A stretch of 64,000 nucleotides of DNA from Saccharothrix australiensis. GTDB lineage: Bacteria; Actinomycetota; Actinomycetes; Mycobacteriales; Pseudonocardiaceae. Under the pieces are notes generated by a model. It saw only the letters and a program-made list of their open reading frames with translations. It made no database searches and had not been told where the DNA came from. Shown here piece after piece: positions 17,881 through 26,080 of this stretch. The DNA lies in the NCBI RefSeq assembly GCF_003634935.1, contig NZ_RBXO01000001.1, forward strand, positions 5,605,501 to 5,669,500. Reading direction: 5' to 3'. Both the position numbers and the translations under genes were made by a program. Numbering within the stretch: the first letter of the stretch is position 1; every line of letters starts with the position of its first letter.

Positions 17881-19488
17881 TCAGTGGCCCCGGAACGCCT
17901 CCTCCAGCCACCAGGCGCCGCGCCGGCCGGTCACCTTCGCGTCGACCACCAGCGGCCGGTCGCGCGGACCGGCCAGCCAGTCGGCCAGCCCCGCCAGGTC
18001 CTCGGCTCGCCGCACGGTCAGCCCGGCGCAGCCGAAGCCCCGGCCCAGCGCGGCGAAGTCGGTGTCCGGGAACCGCACGGCGTCCAGGGGGTGCCCCGCC
18101 GGCCCGAAGTGGTGCACCTCCGCGCCGTACGCGGCGTCGTTGTACACCACCACGACCATCGGCAGGCCGAGCCGCACGACCGTCTCCAGCTCGGCGACGC
18201 CCATCAGCGCGCCACCGTCGCCGAGCGCCGCCACGGGCAGGTGGTCGGGCCGGGCGAGGGCCGCGCCGATGGTGGTCGCCAAGCCCAGCCCGACCGACTG
18301 GAACGCCTGCGTGAAGCAGAAACCGCGCTCGTCGGGCACGGACAGGTACGCGCTCGGGTAACCCATGAAGTTGCCGGAGTCCACGCCCACCACCCGCCGC
18401 GCGGGCAGCAGGTCGTCCAGCCGGACCGACAGGGCGCGCGGGTCGATCCGCCGCCCGTCGGACTCGTCGGCGAACGGCACGTCACGCCACCGGCCCGCGC
18501 CGGCGATCCGGGCGGCGACCTCGGCCGACCGGTAGCCGGGCGCGGGTTCGACCACGTCCGCCAGCGCCTCGGCCACCGCGCGCACGTCGCCGACCACGCC
18601 GCCGTCCACCGGTCGGTGCCCGCCGATCGCCGCCGGGTCGACGTCGACCTGGGCGACCCGCGCGTCCGGGCCGATCAGCGTGCCGTGCCGCGTGGTCCAC
18701 CCCGTCAGCGCGCAACCCCACGCGACGACCAGGTCCGCGGCGGCGATCAGCTCCGCCGCCAGCGGGGTGGCGAACCCGCCCGAGATGCCCAGTGACCACG
18801 GGTCGTCGCGGAACAACCCGTGCGCCACCGCCGAGGTCGCGAGCAGCGCGCCGCACCGCGCCCCCAACGCGGCCAGCGCGGGGCCGGCGTGCCGCGCGCC
18901 CCGACCGGCCACGAACACCGGCCGCCGGGCCGCCGCGAGCAGCGCCGCGAGCTGCGCGACGTCCGGTGGTGGCGCGGGCGGTGCGGGTGGCGCGGGCGGC
19001 AGCACGTCCGTGGCGGGCTCGCCCTGCACGTCCAGCGGCAGGTTGAGCAGCACCGCGCGGTTCTCCCGCGCCAGCCGGACGGCGTGGGCCGCGTCCCGGT
19101 GCGCGGACGCGGCGCGCACCCGCAGCGGCACCGCGCCGACCGCGGCGGCCAGCGCGCACTGGTCGACGGCGAAGTTCGACCGCGGCGAGGTCGCCTCGCC
19201 GGCCAGCACCAGCAGCGGCGTCCCGCTCTTGGCCGCCTCCGCGATGCCGGTCATGGCGTTGGTCAGCCCGCAGCCCTGGTGCACGGACAGCACGCCGAGC
19301 CCGCCGCCGGTGCGCGCGTAGGCGTCCGCCATCGTCGCCGCGCCGCCCTCGTGCCGCGCCGCGACGTACCGCGCGCCGGCCGCGACCAGGGCGTTGGTGA
19401 CGTGGAAGTTGCCGCTGCCGACCACGCCGAAGACGTGGTCGGCCCCGAGGTCGGCGAGGACCCGGCCGACGGCCTCGGCGACGGTCAC
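17881..19488 (-). CDS. ThDP-dependent enzyme (acetolactate synthase/decarboxylase-like)
   Basis: 535 residues with the three-domain plan of the ThDP decarboxylase superfamily. The N-terminal catalytic Glu sits in ARHEGGAATMADAYART (about 43-59); the ThDP/Mg motif is GDGGALMGVAELETVVRLG then YNDAAYG. Members condense or decarboxylate 2-oxo acids. The GTG start at 19488 overlaps the cyclase stop by 4 bp (GTGA), so translation is coupled. It is last in the operon 22216-17881. No small regulatory subunit is adjacent, which argues against a true acetolactate synthase. Substrate unknown. Confidence 0.85.
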   Translation of the reverse strand: MTVAEAVGRVLADLGADHVFGVVGSGNFHVTNALVAAGARYVAARHEGGAATMADAYARTGGGLGVLSVHQGCGLTNAMTGIAEAAKSGTPLLVLAGEATSPRSNFAVDQCALAAAVGAVPLRVRAASAHRDAAHAVRLARENRAVLLNLPLDVQGEPATDVLPPAPPAPPAPPPDVAQLAALLAAARRPVFVAGRGARHAGPALAALGARCGALLATSAVAHGLFRDDPWSLGISGGFATPLAAELIAAADLVVAWGCALTGWTTRHGTLIGPDARVAQVDVDPAAIGGHRPVDGGVVGDVRAVAEALADVVEPAPGYRSAEVAARIAGAGRWRDVPFADESDGRRIDPRALSVRLDDLLPARRVVGVDSGNFMGYPSAYLSVPDERGFCFTQAFQSVGLGLATTIGAALARPDHLPVAALGDGGALMGVAELETVVRLGLPMVVVVYNDAAYGAEVHHFGPAGHPLDAVRFPDTDFAALGRGFGCAGLTVRRAEDLAGLADWLAGPRDRPLVVDAKVTGRRGAWWLEEAFRGH

Positions 19489-20246
19489 CGCTCGACCAGG
19501 GCCAGCACCCTCGTCGGGCTGCCCGACCCGCCCACGATCGGCAGCGGCGAGGCCAGCACCACCGCGCCGGTCGGCGGCAGCGCGGCGAGGTTGCGCAGCT
19601 GCGTCAGGCCGTACTTGTCCGCGCCGAGCAGCAGGGAGTGGCACGGGAACGCGGGGTCGAGGGTGGGCGCCGCGCCCGCGTCGGTGCCCACCGTCTCCAC
19701 GCCGATCCCGAGGATCGAGGTCTCGTCGGCCAGCCACCGCGCGCAGTCCGGCGAGATCCCCGGCGTGTGGCCCGAGTTCAGGAACGCCTCCTCGTCCTCG
19801 CCCCGCGCGTCCCAGCCCGTGCGGTACAGCACCCAACCACCGTCCGGCAGCGGGCCGTGCTCGGCCTCCCAGGCGCGCACGTGGTCGACCTCCAGCAGGA
19901 AGTCCGGGTCCGCCGCGGCGGCGTCGGCGAAGTCCAGCACCGCGGCGGGGCCGACCAGCCGGCGCGGCGGCACCTGCGAGACGTCGTGCCCGTCGCGCCC
20001 GGTCACCCAGTGCACCGGCGCGTCGAAGTGGGTGCCGGTGTGCTCGCCGGTGTGGATGTCGTTCCAGTACCACGCGGGACCCCGGTCGTCGTAGCGGCTG
20101 ATCTCGCTGAGCTGGAACGGGACCGTGTTGGCGAACGGTTCGGGCAGCCGCAACACCGGGGTGCCCGAGTGCAGCGGCGCGGTCAGGTCGACGATCTCCA
20201 CCCGGCCGGAGCCGAGGGCGTCGAGGAGGTTCCGGAGAACCGACAT
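19485..20246 (-). CDS. Cyclase family hydrolase (kynurenine-formamidase-like)
   Basis: 253 residues. The defining metal motif HTGTHFDAPVHW is present near 68-79, within a typical opening VEIVDLTAPLHSGTPVLRLP. In the family (KynB, isatin hydrolase, polyketide 'cyclases') this motif binds Mn/Zn for amide or ring hydrolysis. Its neighbours, a class V aminotransferase (kynureninase superfamily) and a bicupin, recall tryptophan breakdown, but the ThDP enzyme does not fit that route. Third gene of the operon, 45 bp after the cupin stop. Confidence 0.85.
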   Translation of the reverse strand: MSVLRNLLDALGSGRVEIVDLTAPLHSGTPVLRLPEPFANTVPFQLSEISRYDDRGPAWYWNDIHTGEHTGTHFDAPVHWVTGRDGHDVSQVPPRRLVGPAAVLDFADAAAADPDFLLEVDHVRAWEAEHGPLPDGGWVLYRTGWDARGEDEEAFLNSGHTPGISPDCARWLADETSILGIGVETVGTDAGAAPTLDPAFPCHSLLLGADKYGLTQLRNLAALPPTGAVVLASPLPIVGGSGSPTRVLALVER

Positions 20247-20291
20247 GGGTCCACTCCTGTCTGGGGTCTGCGAAGTCGGCGGTGCCTTCGG

Positions 20292-20987
20292 TCATGCCAC
20301 GGGTGTGTGCTGCGCGGGGCTGCCCGCCGGGGTGAACACGCCCAGCAGCCGCAGGAAGCCGGACCCCGTGTTCTCCACCCGGTGAGGCACGCCGGCGGGC
20401 AGGTGGAAGCAGCTGCCGGGCCCGAGGGCGGACACCGCGCCCTCGATCTCCACCCGACCCGAACCGCCCACCACGAACGCCATCTCGCTGTACGGGTGGT
20501 AGTGCCGCGGTGTCCGCACCGCGGGGATGTGCCCGAGGAACTGGGTCACGCCTGAGCACCCGGTCGCCGGGTCGAACAGGACCTGGTACTCGCGGTCGCT
20601 CACGGCGTCCTGCGTGGACCGGTCGGCGAGGTCCAGCACCGCGTGCGGCGGGCCGCAGGCGACCTCGGGCCGTTCGTCGGCGGAGACCGACACCAGGACG
20701 AGTTCCCCGTCCGTGCTGATCTCGCAGGGTTCCGCGCCCACGAGCAACGCCGCCGACTCCGGTCGCAGCGGGTGGCCGCCGTCCCGGCGGTGCAGGGTTC
20801 CCGTGCCGGACAGGACGTACAGCGCCTCCAGCCGGCCCGCGCCGGGCGCGCGCGGGCCCGACCGGCCCGACCGGTAGTGGTGGACCGCCTGCCGCAGGCC
20901 GGTCACGTCGTCCCGGTGCGTCGCGTAGGCGGTGAGCGCGCCCTCACGCGAAGGTGTGCCGTCGGTGTAGTGGAAGACCCCGCTCAC
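20292..20987 (-). CDS. Bicupin-domain protein
   Basis: 231 residues with two cupin barrels. First half: HHYRSGRSGPRAPGAGRLEALYVLSGTGTLH; second half: PRHYHPYSEMAFVVGGSGRVEIEGAVSALGPGSCFHLPAGVPHRVEN, whose His-x-His/Glu/His pattern is a complete metal site; the first barrel has lost its His pair. The GTG at 20987 has GGAG 6 nt upstream. The fold is used by dioxygenases, isomerases and ureidoglycine aminohydrolase; which applies is not visible. Lies between the aminotransferase and the cyclase in one operon. Confidence 0.82.
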   Translation of the reverse strand: MSGVFHYTDGTPSREGALTAYATHRDDVTGLRQAVHHYRSGRSGPRAPGAGRLEALYVLSGTGTLHRRDGGHPLRPESAALLVGAEPCEISTDGELVLVSVSADERPEVACGPPHAVLDLADRSTQDAVSDREYQVLFDPATGCSGVTQFLGHIPAVRTPRHYHPYSEMAFVVGGSGRVEIEGAVSALGPGSCFHLPAGVPHRVENTGSGFLRLLGVFTPAGSPAQHTPVA

Positions 20988-21073
20988 GGCAGCTCCAGGG
21001 CAGTTTCGGGGTGGTGCGGCCGGGCGCGATCGGCCGGTTCCGCGTTCTCCCGCAGGTTCGGCACGAGCGCTCC

Positions 21074-22216
21074 TCAGTTTTCGGCCCGGTAGTCCGCGAT
21101 CGCGGAGCACACGGCGTCCACATCGGACTCGTCGGTGTAGTAGTGGAACGACAGCCGCAGCACGGGACCGCGCGGCGCGGTGAAGATGCGCCGCCGGGAC
21201 AGGTGGGCGGCCAGCCGGTCGGGGTGGTCGTCGAGCAGCGCCACCACCGGGCCGGTCGCGGTGGGCGAGGGCGGCGCCCAGATCCGCTCGCCCGCGGCCA
21301 CGAGCCGGTCACGGGTCCGCGTGGCCAAATCCACGACGTGCCCGCCGATGGTCTTGGTGTCCACTTTGGACAGAAGTCGCATACCGGCGTTGGCGGCGTA
21401 CACGGCGGGGATGGCCGGTGTGCCGGTCTCGAAGCGGCGGGCGCCGGCGGGGAAGTCGAGGGCGCGGGGGTCGAACCGGAACGGGTCGGTCCGCCCGAAC
21501 CAGCCCGTCAACTGCGGCGGCAGGTCGTCCGCGACGCCGTCGCGTGCGTAGAGGAACGCCACACCCGGCAGGCCCAACAGGTACTTCAACGCGCCCGCGA
21601 CGAGGTAGTCGCAGTCCAGCTCGCGCACGTCGACCGGGAGCACGCCGACGGCCTGGTAAGCGTCGACGAACACCTTCGCGCCCACCTCGCGCGCACGGGT
21701 CACCGCGGTGGCGACGGGCATCCGCGCGCCGTTGCGGTAGGACACCAGGGGGATCGACACCAGGCCGGTGCGCTCGTCGACGGCCGCGACGAGTTCGCCT
21801 TCGTCGACCGCCGCGCCCCGCTCGGGCACGTGGACGACCTCCGCGCCGCGTGCGCCCTGCGCCAGCCACACGTGGCCGATCGACGGGAACTCCATGTCCG
21901 TGGTGACGACCACCGGCCGCGCCGCCCAGTCCCTGGTCGACGCCACCTGGTACGCGCCCTCCGACGCCGAGGGCACCACCGCGACCTCGTGCGGGTCGGC
22001 ACCCACCAGCGCGGCGAACCGGCGGCGGGCCTGGTCCACCTCGGCCATCCACAGGTCCCACGGCGCACCCTGCTCCCGCATGGCGGAGGTCATGCCGCCG
22101 AGCGCCGCCAGCAGCTCGCCGGACAACGCGCCCTGGCTGCAACTCGCCAGGTGGACGGTGTCGGCGAGCACCGGGAACTCCTCCCGGAACTGGCCACTGG
22201 TCGGTTCCGTGTGCAT
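21074..22216 (-). CDS. Class V PLP-dependent aminotransferase/lyase (kynureninase/IscS superfamily)
   Basis: 380-residue fold-type I PLP enzyme. The PLP-phosphate region VVPSASEGAYQVA, the Asp-x-x-Gln segment FVDAYQAVGVLPVD and the lysine segment DYLVAGALKYLLG identify class V. Length is normal. Members include kynureninase, isopenicillin-N epimerase-like proteins and desulfurases; the lack of an exposed Cys loop disfavours a desulfurase. First gene of the operon to 17881; its start faces the amino-acid permease gene across 299 bp in which I see only promoter space. Confidence 0.85.
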   Translation of the reverse strand: MHTEPTSGQFREEFPVLADTVHLASCSQGALSGELLAALGGMTSAMREQGAPWDLWMAEVDQARRRFAALVGADPHEVAVVPSASEGAYQVASTRDWAARPVVVTTDMEFPSIGHVWLAQGARGAEVVHVPERGAAVDEGELVAAVDERTGLVSIPLVSYRNGARMPVATAVTRAREVGAKVFVDAYQAVGVLPVDVRELDCDYLVAGALKYLLGLPGVAFLYARDGVADDLPPQLTGWFGRTDPFRFDPRALDFPAGARRFETGTPAIPAVYAANAGMRLLSKVDTKTIGGHVVDLATRTRDRLVAAGERIWAPPSPTATGPVVALLDDHPDRLAAHLSRRRIFTAPRGPVLRLSFHYYTDESDVDAVCSAIADYRAEN

Positions 22217-22515
22217 CGCCCCCCACGCCGAAAGGCTTCCGGTGCCGACGATCCCGATGTTAGGAGCGCGTCGAGCCCGGCGTCAACGACCCGACCGGCC
22301 GCCCACCTTCGCGACGCCGCAGGCATCTCCGCGCCCACACGACCGCGCTTCACCCACCGCGCCGTCGCACCACTCCGCACCACCGCACCACGTCGCCGAC
22401 CGCATACCGGCACCCGGTCCGCGAGCCGCCTCCCACGGCCGCCACCGCAAGCCGCCGTTCGCCGGTTGACGGCACCCCTCCCCCACCGGACACTCACGAG
22501 GACGACTCGGTCCCC

Positions 22516-23916
22516 GTGCACCGGCTGGAGGGTCGCGTGGCGGTCCCACCTCCCACCACCGACACGCGCGGCCTGCGGCGCGCCCTCACCGGGCCCCAGC
22601 TGAGCATGATCGGCCTCGGCGGCGCGATCGGCACGGGGCTGTTCCTCGGCTCGGCGCTCGCCATCTCCCACGCCGGACCCGCGATCGTCGTCGCGTACGC
22701 GTTGTGCGCGCTCGTCGCGTTCGTCATCGCCTGGGCCCTGACCGAGATGGTCGTGGTGCACCCGGAGGCCGGGTCGTTCGGGGCCGTCGCGCACCGCTAC
22801 CTCGGGCCGCTGGCGGGTTTCGTGCAGCGCTGGACGTACTGGACCATCCAGGCCATCGCGGTCGGCGGCGAGATCGTCGCGGCGGGGCTGTACGTCCGGT
22901 TCTGGTGGCCGGACCTGCCCCTGTGGCCGCTCGTGGCCGCGTTCTCGGCGGTGGTGCTCACCGCGAACGCCCTGGCGGTGCGGTTCTTCGGCGCGGTGGA
23001 GTACTGGTTCGCGATGGTCAAGGTGGTCGCCGTCGCCGTCTTCATCGCGCTGGGCCTGCTGCTGATCGCGGTGGGGTTGCCCGAGTCGCCCGCCACCGGC
23101 CTGTCCCACCTCACCGCGCACGGCGGTTTCCTGCCCAACGGCGTGTCGGGCCTGTTCCTGGCGATGGTGTTCGTGCTGTTCAGCTACCTCGGCACCGAGG
23201 TCGTCGCGGTCACCGCCGCGGAGTCGGAGAACCCCGGCCGGGACCTGCCGCGCGCCGCGCGCCGCATGGTGCTCCGGCTCGTGCTGTTCTACGTCCTGGC
23301 GATCGCCGTCATCGTCACCGTGGCGCCCTGGACGGTGACCGCGCAGGGCGGTTCCGTCGACGCCAGCCCGTTCGTCCGCGTCGTCGCGGGCGCGGGCGTG
23401 CCGGCCGCCGCGACGATCATCAACTTCGTCGTGCTCACCGCCGCGCTGTCCAGCGCCAACACCAACCTGTACCTGTCGACGCGGATGCTGCACTCGCTGG
23501 CGGCCGACGGGTACGCGCCCGCGTGGACCGCGCGGGTGAGCCGGACCGGCGTGCCGCGCAACGCGCTGGCGCTGTCCGCGCTGGGACCCGCCCTCGCCGT
23601 CGCCCTGTCCGCGACGTCCGGCAGCGCCTACCTCGCCCTGTTCGGCGTCTCCGTGTTCGGCGCGTTGCTGGTCTGGATGCTCATCCTGGCGACCCACTGG
23701 GCGTTCCGGCGCGCCGCGACCCACCGGTCGCCGGTCCGGCTGTGGGGCGCGCCCGTCACGTCCGGCCTCGCGGCGCTGTTCCTGCTCGCCGTCCTGGTGT
23801 CCACGGCCTTCATCGACGGGCTGGACACGGCGTGGCGGGTCGGCCTGCCGTTCTTCGCGGCACTGGTCGTCGTCCACACCGTGATCACCCGGCGGCGCTC
23901 GCGGTCCACGCCGTGA
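22516..23916 (+). CDS. Amino acid permease (APC superfamily)
   Basis: 466 residues, twelve predicted helices. The APC entrance motif is clear: GPQLSMIGLGGAIGTGLFLGSALAISHAGPAIVVAY; also EMVVVHPEAGSFG and the conserved FSYLGTEVVAVTAAESENPGRDLPRA. Closest in style to GABA/proline/aromatic permeases (AnsP/GabP/ProY group). GTG at 22516 or, with GGAGGG 4 nt ahead, GTG at 22537. Divergent from the aminotransferase/cupin/cyclase/ThDP operon and convergent with an amidohydrolase, so it may supply that pathway's amino acid. Confidence 0.9.
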   Translation: MHRLEGRVAVPPPTTDTRGLRRALTGPQLSMIGLGGAIGTGLFLGSALAISHAGPAIVVAYALCALVAFVIAWALTEMVVVHPEAGSFGAVAHRYLGPLAGFVQRWTYWTIQAIAVGGEIVAAGLYVRFWWPDLPLWPLVAAFSAVVLTANALAVRFFGAVEYWFAMVKVVAVAVFIALGLLLIAVGLPESPATGLSHLTAHGGFLPNGVSGLFLAMVFVLFSYLGTEVVAVTAAESENPGRDLPRAARRMVLRLVLFYVLAIAVIVTVAPWTVTAQGGSVDASPFVRVVAGAGVPAAATIINFVVLTAALSSANTNLYLSTRMLHSLAADGYAPAWTARVSRTGVPRNALALSALGPALAVALSATSGSAYLALFGVSVFGALLVWMLILATHWAFRRAATHRSPVRLWGAPVTSGLAALFLLAVLVSTAFIDGLDTAWRVGLPFFAALVVVHTVITRRRSRSTP

Positions 23917-23997
23917 GCTGCCGACCGCGTCACCCATCCGTCCTCAGTAGAGTGTCCATTGAGGACAAATGGGGGACGCGCACCGATATCCGGGTGT

Positions 23998-25632
23998 TCA
24001 GTCGCGGGCGAACACGCGGCGTCCCGCGAACCACGTCTCCATCACGCGAGTCGTGTACAGCTCGTCCACGGCGCTCTCGAAGGGGTTGCGGTCCAGCACG
24101 ACGAAGTCGGCGGACTTGCCCGGCGTCAGCGACCCGGTGACGTCGTCGACGCCCATCGCGCGAGCGCCCGAGAGGGTGAACGCCTCGACGGCCTCGGCGA
24201 GCGTGATCGCCTGCTCGGGCCACAGCGCGCCGGGGTGCGCGCCCGCCGGGTCCTGCCGGGTCACCAGGCCCTGGATGCCCTCCCAGGCGTTCGGCGACTC
24301 GCTGACCGGCCAGTCCGACCCGCCCGCGACCAGCGCGCCGCTGTCCAGCAGCGCGCGGTTGGGCTGCATCCGGGTCGCGCGCTCGGCGGGCAGCACGTTG
24401 GCGATGGCGTCGGGGATGACGCCGGGCACCCACAGGAACGGCGAGATGTCCGCCGCCACGCCCAGCTCGCCGAACCGCGCGAGGTCGTCGGGGTGCACGA
24501 ACTGCCCGTGCGCGACCTGGAACTTCGTGTCGGTGTGACCCTCCGCGCGCAGCTTGGCCACGGCGTCCAGCGTGGCGCGCACCGAGGCGTCGCCGGTGCA
24601 GTGGACCTTGGCGGACAGCCCGGCCACCGCGGCGGCGCGCAGCCAGCCCTCCAGCTCGGCGGGCGGCATGGTGGGCGCGCCGTGGAAGCAGGCGCCGTGC
24701 ACCTCGTCCGGCAGGTAGGGCTCCAGGAACGCGGCCGTCCGGGTCGGCGGCACGCCGTCGAGGAAGATCTTGACGAAGTCCGGCCGGTGGTGCTCGCCGC
24801 GGTAGCGACCGCCCACCGCCAGCAGTTCCGAGCCGATCGGGTCGTACCCGAAGATCGGGTCGTTGATCAGCAGCGACGTGACCACCCAGGCGGTCAGCTC
24901 GCCCGCGTCGTCGAGCGACTTGAGCGCGCGGAGGATGTCGACCGACACCCCGGCGTCCTGGAACGCGGTGATGCCGTAGGAGTGCAGGACGCCGATGGCG
25001 TGCCGCGACGCGCTCGCGTGCTGCTCCTCGGTCAGGATGCCGGTCTCCCGCACCGCCCGCTCCACCCGGACGCCCGCGGCCTCCAGCAGCACGCCGGTCG
25101 GCGCGCCGGTGACCGGGTCGCGGACGATCACGCCGCCCGCCGGGTCCGGGGTCGAGGCGGTGACGCCGGCCAGCTCCAGCGCCCGGCTGCTCACCCACCG
25201 GTTGTGCCTGCTGTCGTCGGAGAGCATGACCGGCCGGCCGCCCGCCGCCGCGTCGAGCGCGTGCCGGGCCGACTCGTGCGACAGCGTCTCCACCAGCGTC
25301 GACGCCCACGCGCCGCCGACCACCCACTCGTCGGGGCCGAGGTCGCGCGACCGGGACCGGACCGCGTCCAGGATCGCCTCGAACCCCAGGTCGCCGCCGA
25401 AGGCCAGCTCGAACAGCGCGGCGCGGCCGGCCAGCGCGTGGTGGTTGTGCACGTCCACCAGGCCGGGCATGACGAACGCGCCGCCCAGGTCGCGGACCTC
25501 GGTGTCCGGCCCGTGCTCGACGTCGTCGAGCGCGCGCACCCGGCCGCCCTCGACGGCCAGCGAGGTGGCCCACGGGCGCGCGCGGTCGACCGTGTAGACG
25601 GTGGCGTTGGTGAGGATCAGGTCGGCTGCCAA
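23998..25632 (-). CDS. YtcJ-like amidohydrolase (metal-dependent, amidohydrolase_3)
   Basis: About 544 residues. VMPGLVDVHNHHAL carries the first metal His motif, HCTGDASVRATLDAV the later His, and VAGGSDWPVSESPN the catalytic Asp. Family members hydrolyse amides or N-formyl compounds. Start uncertain: TTG at 25632 gives (M)AADLILTNATVYTVD, the usual family opening, with GGGGAG 10 nt upstream; GTG at 25668 would add 12 residues. A second, divergent paralogue is at 52169-53815 with the same DSAG/SSDAPV-type ending. No signal peptide seen. Confidence 0.85.
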   Translation of the reverse strand: MAADLILTNATVYTVDRARPWATSLAVEGGRVRALDDVEHGPDTEVRDLGGAFVMPGLVDVHNHHALAGRAALFELAFGGDLGFEAILDAVRSRSRDLGPDEWVVGGAWASTLVETLSHESARHALDAAAGGRPVMLSDDSRHNRWVSSRALELAGVTASTPDPAGGVIVRDPVTGAPTGVLLEAAGVRVERAVRETGILTEEQHASASRHAIGVLHSYGITAFQDAGVSVDILRALKSLDDAGELTAWVVTSLLINDPIFGYDPIGSELLAVGGRYRGEHHRPDFVKIFLDGVPPTRTAAFLEPYLPDEVHGACFHGAPTMPPAELEGWLRAAAVAGLSAKVHCTGDASVRATLDAVAKLRAEGHTDTKFQVAHGQFVHPDDLARFGELGVAADISPFLWVPGVIPDAIANVLPAERATRMQPNRALLDSGALVAGGSDWPVSESPNAWEGIQGLVTRQDPAGAHPGALWPEQAITLAEAVEAFTLSGARAMGVDDVTGSLTPGKSADFVVLDRNPFESAVDELYTTRVMETWFAGRRVFARD

Positions 25633-26080
25633 GGTGCGGTCACTCCCCGGTCGGGACGCGGGCGGCACCGCGGCGGCACCGGGCAGCCGTCAGGGCGCGC
25701 GCCGAAGGCGGATGGCGGAGTGCGGGCCCCGGCCGGCCCGAGGCGCCCGGAGCGGACGTGCGGCGCCGCACTCCCTGACCCCGGCAGTCTCGGTGGACGC
25801 GGACGCCGGTGGAACCGGCCTGCGGCGAGCCGTGCGGCGGCGGACAAGAAGGATGCGCTGACGGCCAACTGCACACCGCGCTCCCCGCTCGCGGCGGCGA
25901 ACCGCCGCCGCCAGGGTGCGGGGCCGGGTCGCCGACGCCCTCGTGCGAGGGCGACCGGCGGGTGGCGCCGCCGAGCCCGCTCCCCGCCAACCCGCCGACC
26001 AGGCCGGACCCCGTGGGACCCGGCCGGGCAGGTCGCGGCCGTGCGCCGAATTGTCGGTGCTCGCGGGTAGCTTGTGGACC
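25633..26080. other. Divergent intergenic region before ligA
   Basis: About 450 bp with no convincing gene. It contains a spaced inverted repeat GGAGTGCGG (25717-25725) / CCGCACTCC (25766-25774), and ends in a -10-like TAGCTT (26068-26073) 7 nt before the ligase GTG. The translated frame across it (Arg/Pro/Gly only) has no protein character. Confidence 0.5.
26068..26073 (+). promoter_or_regulatory. -10 element of a leaderless ligase transcript
   Basis: TAGCTT fits TANNNT and ends 7 nt before GTG 26081; there is no ribosome-binding site. Confidence 0.45.

Noticed and set aside
17881-19488. Anabolic acetolactate synthase (ilvB)
   Set aside because: No ilvN/ilvC neighbours, and its operon contains unrelated catabolic-type enzymes.
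17881-22216. Complete tryptophan-to-anthranilate (kynurenine) pathway
   Set aside because: No tryptophan 2,3-dioxygenase gene, and the ThDP enzyme does not fit; only superfamily similarities are seen.
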